64,000 nucleotides of DNA from Bacteroidales bacterium. GTDB lineage: Bacteria > Bacteroidota > Bacteroidia > Bacteroidales > UBA932. Position numbers and translations under genes: made by a program. The stretch lies in NCBI GenBank assembly GCA_017437125.1, contig JAFSBV010000019.1, positions 62,001 to 126,000 of the forward strand, in the 5' to 3' direction. Positions 33,277-42,098 of this stretch are shown here, piece by piece. The notes below the pieces were generated by a model. That model did no database searches. It saw only the letters and a program-made list of their open reading frames with translations, and was not told the DNA's origin. Every line of letters starts with the position of its first letter. Positions within the stretch are counted from its first letter, which is position 1.

Positions 33277-33792
33277 ATGGGAAAAGATAAGAGCAGATAT
33301 CTTGTTGAGACCGTGAACTATTCTGAGGAAGATGCAAAGTTCATGATGATGGCTATAAAGCTGTCAGAAGACAATATTGATTCCGGTGGCGGTCCTTTCG
33401 GGGCTGTAATCGTGAAAGATGGTGAAGTGATTGCAACCGGCACGAACAGAGTGGTTCCGAATGCGGATCCTACAGCTCACGCCGAAGTGATGGCTATACG
33501 CAATGCATGTGCTGCCCTTGGCACCTTTCAGCTGAAAGGGTGCACGGTATATAGCTCATGCGAGCCTTGTCCTATGTGTCTGAGTGCCTTATATTGGGCT
33601 GGTGTAAGCAGGATATGTTACGGCAACACCAAAGATGACGCAAAGGCGATTGACTTTGATGACTCATTCATATATGACCAGCTGGAGCTCAATTATGAGG
33701 ACCGTTCGATTAAATGCGAGCATTTCATGCGTTCCGATGCATTGAGGGCATTCCGCAAATGGGATGAGAAGCAAGACAAGACACCATATTGA
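33277..33792 (+). CDS. guaD: Nucleoside deaminase, guanine-deaminase type
   Basis: Zinc cytidine-deaminase-fold enzyme of 171 residues. Zinc site: HAEVMAIRNA and SCEPCPMCLSALYWAG. The N-terminal ADAKFMMMAIKLSEDN region with SGGGPFGAVIVKDG, the phrase TNRVVPNADPTAHAE, and the C-terminal DALRAFRKWDEKQDKTPY resemble the swapped-tail guanine deaminase of Bacillus (guanine to xanthine). tRNA adenosine deaminase TadA is the alternative but usually lacks this tail and its initial segment. 36 bases after the zinc peptidase, maybe cotranscribed. Confidence 0.85.
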   Translation: MGKDKSRYLVETVNYSEEDAKFMMMAIKLSEDNIDSGGGPFGAVIVKDGEVIATGTNRVVPNADPTAHAEVMAIRNACAALGTFQLKGCTVYSSCEPCPMCLSALYWAGVSRICYGNTKDDAKAIDFDDSFIYDQLELNYEDRSIKCEHFMRSDALRAFRKWDEKQDKTPY

Positions 33793-33883
33793 TCAATTGT
33801 TTCTTTATGGCCATCCGGCAGCGCCTCGAGCTCTGTAATGTCCAAGTTATTTGTTGTTACTTCAGATCAAACGATAAGCCAAG

Positions 33884-35305
33884 CTACTCCATGTAACTGC
33901 TGCAATCCCAGCAATGTGTGCACAGATCACATTTCGGGAGTCCGATGGCAGCTACAAGATCTTCAAGGCGCTGGAACTTGAGCGATGTGAGCTGAAGATG
34001 CTTTCTCATTATCTCCACCATCTCCTTGTGCTTCGGACTGTCGGGATCAACATACTGCATACATATCTCGTCCGTGAGATTGTCCGTACCCTCCATATCT
34101 CTGATGACCCTTCGCGTATATAGGTCGTATGTACTGCGGGAAGTTGAAAAATTAAGGAACTTGCAAGGGAAGATCAGCGGAGGACAGGCGATCCTCATAT
34201 GCACTTCCTTGATACCGGTGTCGTGCAACTTCACGATATTGTCCTTCAGCTGAGTACCTCTCACTATCGAGTCATCCATAAACACGACCTTCTGTCCTCG
34301 TGTCAGCATCTCGTTAGGAAGAAGTTTCATCTTTGCCACAAGATCCCTCATCTTCTGGTTCTGAGGCATGAAGCTTCGCGGCCAGGTCGGGGTATATTTC
34401 ACGAATGGCCTCTTATATGGAACGCCCTTCTCATTGGCATAGCCTATGGCGTGGCCTATTCCCGAATCCGGTATTCCGGACGCATAGTCTATGTCAACAT
34501 CTGTATCCCTCCTTGCCATTGCCGCACCGTTTTCATATCGGGCATTTTCTACATTGACGCCTTCATACCAGGCTGACGGATAGCCGTAATATACCCACAG
34601 GAAGGAACATACCTGCTTTCGGCACCCAGGCGGAGTCACCTCACGGACGCCATCCGCACTCATCTGAACTATTTCTCCAGGCCCAAGGTCTCTGACGTAT
34701 GAATATCCGAGATTCGTATAACTCGAACTCTCGCTTGCACACACATAACCCATATCATTCTTGCCTATCGATATCGGAGTTCTTCCGAATCTGTCGCGGG
34801 CTGCATATATGGCATAGTCTGTCAGAACGAGCATAGAGCATGAACCCTTTATCTGACTTTGCGCATATTCGATACCTTCCTTGATGGTATTGCCCATACC
34901 GATGAGCATAGCCACCAGCTCGGTTGCGTTGATATCAGAACTTGAGAGTTCCGCAAAATGCATCCTCTTCTGCAAAAGGCTTTCTGTCAATTCTTTTATA
35001 TTGTCGATCCTTGACACCGTCACCACCGAATATCTCCCAAGGTGGGACGTTATCGTTATTGGCTGTGATTCATTGTCGGAAATTACTCCCACTCCCATCT
35101 TCGAATCTCCGAAGCGCGGCAGTTCGTCTTCGAACTTATTCCTGAAATATCCGTTTTCCAACGAATGAATGGAACGTACGAACTTCGTTCCGTCATAGAA
35201 TGCCATACCGGCACGCTTGGTTCCCAGATGTGAATGATAGTCAGTTCCATAGAACACATCACTCACACATTCCCTGCGGGATATGCAACCGAAAAATCCA
35301 GACAT
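33884..35305 (-). CDS. PurF-like amidophosphoribosyltransferase paralog without glutaminase Cys
   Basis: A 473-residue relative of amidophosphoribosyltransferase. The C-terminal half is an intact PRTase with VVFMDDSIVRGTQL (PRPP loop), KYTPTWPRSFMP, and a CDLCTHCWDCSS tail. The N-terminal half has the class II glutamine-amidotransferase fold (GRTPISIGKNDMGYVCASES) but starts MSGFFGC where active enzymes start with Met-Cys-Gly; Ser replaces the nucleophile. The HNG motif and the RYST region for glutamine are also not present. It would therefore use ammonia from elsewhere or have another role. Start at the ATG at 35305. Similar MGGFFG-starting paralogs occur in Bacteroides (recollection). Convergent with the deaminase gene. 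Confidence 0.88.
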   Translation of the reverse strand: MSGFFGCISRRECVSDVFYGTDYHSHLGTKRAGMAFYDGTKFVRSIHSLENGYFRNKFEDELPRFGDSKMGVGVISDNESQPITITSHLGRYSVVTVSRIDNIKELTESLLQKRMHFAELSSSDINATELVAMLIGMGNTIKEGIEYAQSQIKGSCSMLVLTDYAIYAARDRFGRTPISIGKNDMGYVCASESSSYTNLGYSYVRDLGPGEIVQMSADGVREVTPPGCRKQVCSFLWVYYGYPSAWYEGVNVENARYENGAAMARRDTDVDIDYASGIPDSGIGHAIGYANEKGVPYKRPFVKYTPTWPRSFMPQNQKMRDLVAKMKLLPNEMLTRGQKVVFMDDSIVRGTQLKDNIVKLHDTGIKEVHMRIACPPLIFPCKFLNFSTSRSTYDLYTRRVIRDMEGTDNLTDEICMQYVDPDSPKHKEMVEIMRKHLQLTSLKFQRLEDLVAAIGLPKCDLCTHCWDCSSYME

Positions 35306-35326
35306 GTGATTATTGATATTTATTAA

Positions 35327-35357
35327 ATCCGGACAAAAATACATTTTTTGTCCGGAT
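35327..35357 (-). promoter_or_regulatory. 13-bp palindrome over the -7 box of the PurF-like gene
   Basis: Arms 35327-35339 and 35345-35357 (ATCCGGACAAAAA and its complement) pair perfectly around five bases. The minus-strand -7 candidate TATTTTTG (35341-35334) is inside it, 28 bases before the ATG. An operator is plausible; a small terminator for the upstream M28 gene is the alternative. Confidence 0.5.
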
Positions 35358-35537
35358 TATCATTTATAAAATTAATTTCGCTCAAAAAAAAATCCACAAG
35401 TCTGATGAAGCAGCCGAAAGAAAGCACACTGGCTATATGCCAGCACATGCTGTCCATCATTGTCGCCGACGCCAGACCGATTTCAGATAACCTCCTTTGA
35501 TTATTCAATGTTCTGCTTTCGGTACAGCGTAAGAAGC
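35345..35537. other. Intergenic region between the M28 gene and the PurF-like gene
   Basis: 193 bases, A/T-rich near the palindrome. Apart from that palindrome and a short open frame without family resemblance, nothing is recognised. Confidence 0.5.
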
Positions 35538-37262
35538 CTACTTTCTCTTAGAGGTATCCAGCAGATACATATCTGCGAGAGGGATCAGTACCATGAAGTC
35601 ACAGAATGCGAGCATGGCTACCGCACCGAAGGCTCCGATCGTGAGGGCCATCGCCAATGCATAAAGGAATGAGAATGCATGGAGGAGGATGAAGAAGATC
35701 GCGCAAAGAATCCAGAACTTCATCGATGTGAGACGGTACAGGATCATTGCAACTGTTGCAAACGCAAGCGGAATAAGGAACATCAGATTCTCACCAAGAG
35801 CGAACAGGAGCACTGCGCTGAGGATGAACATGAGTGCGAGGGTTCCGTAAAGCTGGTTTCCTGCAAATTTTGCTGCAGCATTGGATGCAGCGTTTGCACG
35901 CATCGATCCGGATGCCTTGCGGACAGCCTTTCCTCTTCCGTTCATATATACTGCTACACATGCTGCAGCGAGAAGAACAGTTGAGACAATCATCACCACA
36001 TTATCGAAACCGATTCCGTGAATCACTCCAAAGAACTTGAACTTTGCCCCTGCTACAAGTGCAGAGAGATAAGCTACAAGCTCACCCAGCGCAAGCACAA
36101 GAACCGCTACGCCAAGTACGATTGCAGATGTCTTGAATACCTTCGACGCCTTCAGACGGCCACGCACGCCCTCCAGGGCAAACACAAGGAGGAAGAGCAC
36201 GAATATCACGACATTGATGACCTTGTACATTCCCTTGCTGAAATTGAAGAGTCCGAGAAGAGGAATCGTGAAGTTGGTGGTATCATCTTCTGCCTTGAAA
36301 TAATTCCTGTCAGCATATGCTTCATCTGTAAGATATGCCTCAACGACAGGTACTATCTGCGCGCCATAATGCTGGATGGACTTGGCGCTGACATTGCTGA
36401 AATTATCCAGATCGGTATGGTAGTGATTGATGTCGGCGATTGTCGAGAAGTTCATTCCCGGGATTTCATCCTTGACTATGGTAAAGTCAGTGAAATTCGG
36501 CATGAAGCTATACACTACAGTCGTCAGCGAGTATGTGAAAGGAGAATCTGCAGCCTTTGCATAAAGATCCATCACCTTTTCATTACCAGGGCAGGTCTCG
36601 AAAAGAAGGGCCGGGCCCCACGGGCCTCGAGCTTCGAGGTTGATCATGAATCCGACATTGTCAAACTCCTGCCTGTCATTCTCCCATATGGCCTTCATAC
36701 CCATCATGCCCACTTCCTCGGCATCGGTGAACAGAACCTTGATACCCTGACTCCAATCCTGACGGTACTTCAAAGCCTGGGAGACAGTCTCGAGAATGAC
36801 ACCGACACCATATCCGTCATCAGCAGCACCATATGACCAAACCGTATCCTTAGGCATAGGCTGGGAATATCTTGAATCATAGTGCGCAACCATAAGCAGG
36901 TATGTAGGATCGGCCGTAGCCGTCAACGGAGGAAACTCCGCCATCACATCAACAGCATCAAAAGTATATACTACATGCTTGTTCTGAGGTCCGACAAGGG
37001 AATCATATTCGAAAAACTTCACTGTGTCGGCACCAAGCTCATTCAGTCTGCTGACAAGGTATTCACGCACCTCGGCCCTTTCCTCAGGGTGTGCCACAGA
37101 ATGGTGATCCTTTGATATCACCTCAATATCATTCACTACTCTTGCCGCTGAAAATCCCTCAGCATCAGCAGGTTCCGCAGCAGGACGGGTCCATAAACCG
37201 TAAGCAAGGAGTCCGGCTGCCACAGCCACAGCTGCAAGAATCAATGGTCTGAATCTGTTCAT
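35538..37262 (-). CDS. Membrane M28 metallopeptidase (ERMP1-like layout)
   Basis: A 574-residue aminopeptidase-fold protein. Residues 7-25 are a signal anchor. The periplasmic M28 domain (about 38-320) keeps every metal ligand: AHYDS (H127, D129), YGAADDGYG (D148), DAEEVG (E182/E183), NLEARG (E210) and NHYHTDLDN (H282). NLEARG-with-Glu and the trailing block of seven or eight membrane segments (about 335-565) match the plan of the eukaryotic vacuolar/ER M28 proteins (Pff1/ERMP1). It probably trims peptides at the periplasmic face. Start at the ATG at 37262; the longer frame overlaps the promoter (TATATTTG, minus strand, 37310-37303). Confidence 0.9.
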   Translation of the reverse strand: MNRFRPLILAAVAVAAGLLAYGLWTRPAAEPADAEGFSAARVVNDIEVISKDHHSVAHPEERAEVREYLVSRLNELGADTVKFFEYDSLVGPQNKHVVYTFDAVDVMAEFPPLTATADPTYLLMVAHYDSRYSQPMPKDTVWSYGAADDGYGVGVILETVSQALKYRQDWSQGIKVLFTDAEEVGMMGMKAIWENDRQEFDNVGFMINLEARGPWGPALLFETCPGNEKVMDLYAKAADSPFTYSLTTVVYSFMPNFTDFTIVKDEIPGMNFSTIADINHYHTDLDNFSNVSAKSIQHYGAQIVPVVEAYLTDEAYADRNYFKAEDDTTNFTIPLLGLFNFSKGMYKVINVVIFVLFLLVFALEGVRGRLKASKVFKTSAIVLGVAVLVLALGELVAYLSALVAGAKFKFFGVIHGIGFDNVVMIVSTVLLAAACVAVYMNGRGKAVRKASGSMRANAASNAAAKFAGNQLYGTLALMFILSAVLLFALGENLMFLIPLAFATVAMILYRLTSMKFWILCAIFFILLHAFSFLYALAMALTIGAFGAVAMLAFCDFMVLIPLADMYLLDTSKRK

Positions 37263-37312
37263 ATTGTCTGGTTTTAGTACTTGAATTATCAGTAATAATC
37301 TGCAAATATACA

Positions 37313-37345
37313 TAAAAAAAGAAAACCGTGCCTTTCGAGCACGGT
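37313..37345 (-). terminator. uxaBA terminator
   Basis: Minus strand: stem ACCGTGC/GCACGGT (37345-37339 with 37331-37325), seven-base loop, then a T-rich run (TTTTCTTTTTTT). It ends the uxaB-uxaA operon just before the promoter of the M28 gene. Confidence 0.85.
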
Positions 37346-37367
37346 CTCCATATAGTCAAATATCTGA

Positions 37368-38861
37368 TTACAAAGTCACACCTGACTTGAAGATGGCGAT
37401 TTCGCTATATCCGGACTTTTCATTGTTTACAGGTCTTCCGGATGCGACATCCATGACAAAGTCTATGAATGACTGATCGACTTCATCAGCAGGCCTGCCG
37501 TCAACGATCTCACCGGCATTGAAATCTATCCACAATGGCTTGTTCGCAGCAAGAGTACTGTTGGTCGAGATCTTCGCTGTCGGTACGAATGTTCCGAAAG
37601 GCGTGCCTCGTCCTGTCGTGAACAGCACTATCTGACAACCGGCAGCTGCAAGGGCAGTAGAAGCCACAAGGTCATTGCCCGGAGCACTAAGAAGGTTCAG
37701 TCCCTTGGTCTTGAGTCTGTCGCCATAAAGAAGTACGTCACGGACTATTGAATTTCCTGATTTCTGGGTACATCCGAGAGACTTCTCTTCGAGTGTAGAA
37801 ATACCGCCTGCCTTATTGCCCGGAGAAGGATTTTCATATACCGGCTGATCGTTCTTCATGAAATAGGCCTTGAAGTCATTGATCAGATGAACTGTCTTGT
37901 CAAAAGTTTCCTCATCCTGGCAGCGCGACATGAGTATTGTCTCCGCTCCGAACATTTCAGGGACTTCCGTAAGCACGGTGGTTCCTCCCTGAGATACGAT
38001 CCAATCGGAGAATCTTCCGAGAAGAGGATTGGCCGTGATGCCGGAAAAACCGTCAGACCCTCCGCACTTCAAGCCGACCTTGAGTTCGCTTACAGGAATA
38101 TCCTCCCTGCGGTCATTCGCGGCAACCTCTGCGATTTCACGTAAAAGACCTAGCCCGTATTCAACCTCGTCACCCTGAATCTTCTGTGATTCCATGAACT
38201 TCACGCGTGCCTCATCAACGTCTCCGACCAGTTCACGGAAAGCTCCAAGCTGGTTATTCTCACATCCGAGAGCCACTACAAGCACACCTGCAGCATTAGG
38301 ATGATGGACCATATCCGCAAGAATCTTTCTTGTGTTCTCATGATCGTCACCAAGCTGGGAACAGCCGTAATTATGAGGGAATGCTATAACTTTCTCAATG
38401 CCAGGATAGTCCGGAAGTTCTTTCTCGAACTGTTTCTGAATGCCCTGCGCTACACCGTTTACGCATCCGACTGTAGGAATAATCCATAGTTCGTTACGTA
38501 TGCCGGCACGACCGTCAGCACGACGATATCCCTTGAATGTCGCCTTGACAGCAGCAGGCGTGATCTCTGTAAGTTCCGGCTTATATGAATACTCAAGCAG
38601 TCCCTCAAGATTCGTCTTGAGATTTGAATGATCGATGAGACCACCCTGAGGTACAGCAGCAAGAAGATGCCCTATCGGGAATCCGTATTTCACCACATCC
38701 TCTCCTTCTGCAATATCCCTCAACGCCACCTTATGCCCCGCAGGAATTGCAGATAGAGTCGTGATTCTTGCACCATCAATGTCGAAGCAGTACCCTGCCT
38801 CGACATCGTGTATCGCCACCGCAACATTATCGGCGGCATTTATCTTTATGAATTCTGCCAT
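37368..38861 (-). CDS. uxaA: Altronate dehydratase
   Basis: Converts D-altronate to 2-keto-3-deoxygluconate in galacturonate breakdown. 497 residues in the usual two parts: the N-terminal SAF-like region (INAADNVAVAIHDVEAG) and the C-terminal UxaA region with GYRRADGRAGIRNELWIIPTVGCVN, HPNAAGVLVVALGCENNQL, LKCGGSDGFSGITANPLLG, and PGNKAGG. Conserved Cys (VGCVN, LGCEN, LKCGG) bind the iron cofactor. Downstream gene of the uxaB-uxaA operon; 25 bases separate it from uxaB. Confidence 0.96.
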   Translation of the reverse strand: MAEFIKINAADNVAVAIHDVEAGYCFDIDGARITTLSAIPAGHKVALRDIAEGEDVVKYGFPIGHLLAAVPQGGLIDHSNLKTNLEGLLEYSYKPELTEITPAAVKATFKGYRRADGRAGIRNELWIIPTVGCVNGVAQGIQKQFEKELPDYPGIEKVIAFPHNYGCSQLGDDHENTRKILADMVHHPNAAGVLVVALGCENNQLGAFRELVGDVDEARVKFMESQKIQGDEVEYGLGLLREIAEVAANDRREDIPVSELKVGLKCGGSDGFSGITANPLLGRFSDWIVSQGGTTVLTEVPEMFGAETILMSRCQDEETFDKTVHLINDFKAYFMKNDQPVYENPSPGNKAGGISTLEEKSLGCTQKSGNSIVRDVLLYGDRLKTKGLNLLSAPGNDLVASTALAAAGCQIVLFTTGRGTPFGTFVPTAKISTNSTLAANKPLWIDFNAGEIVDGRPADEVDQSFIDFVMDVASGRPVNNEKSGYSEIAIFKSGVTL

Positions 38862-38886
38862 AGTTGTAATTCACTCAGGATGACAG

Positions 38887-40326
38887 TTATGCTATCACTG
38901 TTCTGACCGCAGAACGCATTCCCTCGTTCTGAATCTGCTCGAGATCTGCTGTCACAAGATCTGTAAGACCTGGGATTTCATTGAGGTTCTCCCCCCATAT
39001 GAATTCTGCTGCAAGGACACCTTCCGCCACCTTGCGGACATCACCTGTTGCCCAAAGCTCCTTGAGAAGAGCTATGATTGCGGCATCATCATTAGGAACG
39101 ATCTCGACATCACCCCTCATGCCTCCCTTATAATATGTGATTATAGCCGCAAGACCAAGAACGAGTCCCTTAGGAAGCTCTCCCTTACGTTCGAGATATG
39201 TCTTGAGGCCAGGTAGGTCGCGTGTCTTGTATTTAGGGAACGAGTTGAGCATGATGCTGGTCACGAAATGCTTCACATACGGATTCACGAAGCGCTCGAC
39301 AACAGAGTTCGCGAAAGCCTCAAGCTCAGGCTTTGGAAGATTCAGAGTCTCAAGAAGCTCTCCGTACATGACCTTCTTCACGAACTGGCCTACTTCAGGA
39401 TCCTCGACGCACTGCTTAACTGTGTCAAGTCCTGAAAGATATCCTACAGGAGAAAGCACGGTATGAGGACCATTGAGCAAAGTCACCTTTCTTTCATGAT
39501 AAGGAGCCTCGCTTGGTACGAAGAGTACGTTCAGGCCAGCCTTATCGGCAGGGAACTCAGCCGCTACTGACTCCGGTGCCTCGATTACCCAAAGATGGAA
39601 GATCTCACCCTTCACGACAAGATTATCCTTGTAGCCGATACGCTCATGGATCTGATCGATCGTATCCTTAGGATAGCCTGGAACGATACGGTCAACAAGT
39701 GTACAATATACACCGCAAGCCTGCTCGAACCATGTCTTGAATCCCTCACCAAGCTGCCAGAGCTCGATGTACTGATATATGCACTTCTTGAGTTCCTTTC
39801 CGTTCAGGAAGATGAGCTCGCATGGAAGGATGATGAATCCCTTGGTCATGTCACCGTTGAAATGCTGATATCTGCGGTAGAGCAGCTGGGTAAGCTTTCC
39901 GGGATATGATGATGCAGGTCTGTCCTCAAGCTTGCATGACGGATCATACGCGATACCTGCTTCGGTCGTATTGGAAATGACGAAACGGATGTCCGGATTC
40001 TCGGCAAGTGCCATGAAATCGTCGAACTGTGAATAAGGATTCAGGCCGCCGTTGATTACATCGATCATCTGGATGGAATCCACAGCCTCACCCTTGTCGA
40101 TTCCCTGAAGATTCACGTGATACAGGCCGTTCTGGGAATTGAGCATTTCGACCATTCCCCTTTCAATAGGCTGTACCACAACCACACCTGCATTGAAGTC
40201 TGTCTTCTGGTTTGTATTCCATACGATCCAGTCCACGAATGCCCTGAGGAAATTTCCTTCACCGAACTGAATGATCCTGGTAGGATACTGATTGGCTTTT
40301 GCCGTCTTTCTGTTTAGTGCTTCCAT
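38887..40326 (-). CDS. uxaB: Tagaturonate reductase (altronate oxidoreductase)
   Basis: NADH-dependent reduction of D-tagaturonate to D-altronate. 479 residues of the mannitol dehydrogenase superfamily: IIQFGEGNFLRAFVDW cofactor opening, SNTTEAGIAYDP, LPCELIFLNGKELKKC, and FKTWFEQACGVYCTLVDRIVPGYP; catalytic Lys/His region in VKGEIFHLWVIEAP. First gene of the operon with uxaA. A LacI-type palindrome lies between its -7 box and the upstream divergent uxaC. Confidence 0.96.
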   Translation of the reverse strand: MEALNRKTAKANQYPTRIIQFGEGNFLRAFVDWIVWNTNQKTDFNAGVVVVQPIERGMVEMLNSQNGLYHVNLQGIDKGEAVDSIQMIDVINGGLNPYSQFDDFMALAENPDIRFVISNTTEAGIAYDPSCKLEDRPASSYPGKLTQLLYRRYQHFNGDMTKGFIILPCELIFLNGKELKKCIYQYIELWQLGEGFKTWFEQACGVYCTLVDRIVPGYPKDTIDQIHERIGYKDNLVVKGEIFHLWVIEAPESVAAEFPADKAGLNVLFVPSEAPYHERKVTLLNGPHTVLSPVGYLSGLDTVKQCVEDPEVGQFVKKVMYGELLETLNLPKPELEAFANSVVERFVNPYVKHFVTSIMLNSFPKYKTRDLPGLKTYLERKGELPKGLVLGLAAIITYYKGGMRGDVEIVPNDDAAIIALLKELWATGDVRKVAEGVLAAEFIWGENLNEIPGLTDLVTADLEQIQNEGMRSAVRTVIA

Positions 40327-40384
40327 AGTATATTATCTTTGGTTTGTCTGATTCATATTCCGGACAGCCCGGATGTATATGTCA

Positions 40385-40392
40385 CAAATATA
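40385..40392 (-). promoter_or_regulatory. uxaB -7 element
   Basis: TATATTTG on the minus strand, 58 bases before the uxaB ATG. The -33 position coincides with the palindrome at 40398-40419. Confidence 0.55.
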
Positions 40393-40397
40393 TGAAA

Positions 40398-40419
40398 TTT
40401 CCGTGTACGTTCACGGAAA
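40398..40419. promoter_or_regulatory. LacI-type operator palindrome of the uxa divergon
   Basis: Arms TTTCCGTG and CACGGAAA around TACGTT, 22 bases in all. The centre GTACGTTC has the ACGT core common to LacI-family sites. It starts five bases upstream of the uxaB -7 box and would block the -33 region. A weaker TGTACG half-site is at 40464-40469 nearer uxaC. No regulator gene is in the window. Confidence 0.6.
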
Positions 40420-40500
40420 AAATACCTATATTTATCGCCGATTGATGATTAGTCATTGTTTTTTGTACGATTTTCATAAATTTACAGTCATAAACTTGAC

Positions 40501-40508
40501 TATTTTTG
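40501..40508 (+). promoter_or_regulatory. uxaC -7 element
   Basis: TATTTTTG, 28 bases before the uxaC ATG. A degenerate half-site (TGTACG) lies 31 bases upstream. Confidence 0.5.
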
Positions 40509-40536
40509 TAAAAGGAAAACACTAAAACGCATAAAT

Positions 40537-41976
40537 ATGGATATCCTATCAAAAATCGACGGAATGATAAAGGACAAACCTTTCATCCACGAAGACTTCA
40601 TGCTCACAAATGACTATGCCCGCGAGCTTTATCATGAGAGCGCAGAGAATATGCCGATCATCGACTACCACTGCCACCTCGTCCCAAAGATGATCGCCGA
40701 CAACCACCAGTTCAAGGATCTGACTGAGGTGTGGCTCGGAGGTGACCACTACAAATGGCGCGCGATGCGTGGAAACGGGATTCCGGAAGAATTCATAACC
40801 GGTGGACGCGGCAGCTATGAGAAGTTCGAGAAATGGGCGGAAACAGTTCCATATACGATGAGGAATCCGCTATATCATTGGACACATCTCGAACTTGCAA
40901 GAGGTTTTGATGTATATGAGCAGCTGAACCCTCAGACCGCACGTGCAATATATGAAGAGTGTACGGCAAAGCTCCAGACCGAGGAATATCGCGGCCAGGG
41001 ACTCATGAAGAAGTTCAATGTAAAGGTCGTATGTACTACAGACGATCCTGCTGACACACTCGAATACCACAAGCAGATCAATGAGAACCCGTTCGGCGTA
41101 AAGGTTCTTCCGGCATGGAGGCCAGATAAGGCGATGGTAATCGAGAAACCTGAACAGTACAAGGAGTATATCCAGAAGCTGAGCGACATTTCAGGCGTGA
41201 CGATCAACAATTATCAGGATCTCCTTGACGCACTACAGAAACGTCATGACTTCTTCCATGAGATGGGAAGCCGTCTCTCAGACCATGGACTCGAGACATT
41301 CTACGCTGAGGATTTCGAGATTGAAGAGATAGACAGGATCTTCCGTAATACTCTCGCAGGCAAGATGCCTTCAAAGGAGGAGGTTCTCAAGTTCCGCAGT
41401 GCAATCCTTCTCGATTTCGCGCGCATGGACCATGCAAAGGGCTGGGCACAGCAGTTCCATATAGGAGCGATCAGAGACAACAACACCCGCATGTTCAACA
41501 TCCTCGGTCCTGACACAGGATATGATGCAATCCACGATGTACATTGTGCAGCTGCAGGTCATAAGTTCCTCAACAAGCTTGCAATGGAAGACAAGCTGAC
41601 AAAGACCATTCTCTATAACCTCAACCCTAAGGACAATGAGGTTCTTGCTACCATGGCATATACATTCAATGACGGAACATGCCCTGGTAAGATGCAGCTT
41701 GGTTCAGGCTGGTGGTTCCTGGATCAGGAGGACGGAATGAAGAAGCAGATGAACGCTCTTTCTGCCCTCGGTCTTCTCAGCCGTTTCGTAGGTATGCTTA
41801 CAGATTCACGAAGCTTCCTTTCATATCCTCGCCATGAGTATTTCCGCAGGATCCTCTGCAACCTTATCGGCGAAGATATCCAGAACGGAAAGCTTCCTAA
41901 GAGCGAGATGGCCTTCCTCCACCAGATGGTAAAGGACATTTCATACAACAACGCTGACAGATATTTCAATTTCTAA
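40537..41976 (+). CDS. uxaC: Glucuronate/galacturonate isomerase
   Basis: First step of hexuronate catabolism: glucuronate to fructuronate and galacturonate to tagaturonate. 479 residues of the amidohydrolase-like family: IDYHCHLVPKMIADN with metal His residues, WRAMRGNGIPEEF, WTHLELAR, VVCTTDDPADTLEYH, HIGAIRDNNTRMFNILGPDTGYDAI, and YNLNPKDNEVLATMAY. Divergent from uxaB across a 210-base control region; with uxaA and uxaB it completes galacturonate conversion to KDG. No KDG kinase or aldolase and no transporter are in the window. Confidence 0.97.
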   Translation: MDILSKIDGMIKDKPFIHEDFMLTNDYARELYHESAENMPIIDYHCHLVPKMIADNHQFKDLTEVWLGGDHYKWRAMRGNGIPEEFITGGRGSYEKFEKWAETVPYTMRNPLYHWTHLELARGFDVYEQLNPQTARAIYEECTAKLQTEEYRGQGLMKKFNVKVVCTTDDPADTLEYHKQINENPFGVKVLPAWRPDKAMVIEKPEQYKEYIQKLSDISGVTINNYQDLLDALQKRHDFFHEMGSRLSDHGLETFYAEDFEIEEIDRIFRNTLAGKMPSKEEVLKFRSAILLDFARMDHAKGWAQQFHIGAIRDNNTRMFNILGPDTGYDAIHDVHCAAAGHKFLNKLAMEDKLTKTILYNLNPKDNEVLATMAYTFNDGTCPGKMQLGSGWWFLDQEDGMKKQMNALSALGLLSRFVGMLTDSRSFLSYPRHEYFRRILCNLIGEDIQNGKLPKSEMAFLHQMVKDISYNNADRYFNF

Positions 41977-41997
41977 CAGTATTTTATCTGTTACGGA

Positions 41998-42068
41998 AGA
42001 CCGTCATCCCTCCATCGGAAAGGCAGAAAAGAAGAGGAAATGCCTTTCCAATGGAGGGATGACAGTCT
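41998..42068. terminator. 28-bp inverted repeat between uxaC and a convergent hydrolase gene
   Basis: Arms 41998-42025 and 42041-42068 pair over 28 bases except two positions that become G-U wobbles in the minus-strand transcript. Loop 15 bases, A/G-rich. T-tracts are absent, so it could be a processing or blocking structure rather than a classical intrinsic terminator. Confidence 0.65.
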
Positions 42069-42098
42069 ATTATTGTCAAAGAATATGCTTCTATATCA

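Noticed and set aside
35323-35508. 61-codon ORF upstream of the PurF-like gene
   Set aside because: Runs through the palindromic promoter region, has no leader or recognisable family.
36018-36836. 272-codon open frame on the plus strand inside the M28 gene
   Set aside because: Antisense to a gene with intact metal ligands; Cys/Tyr/Arg-rich composition typical of a shadow frame.
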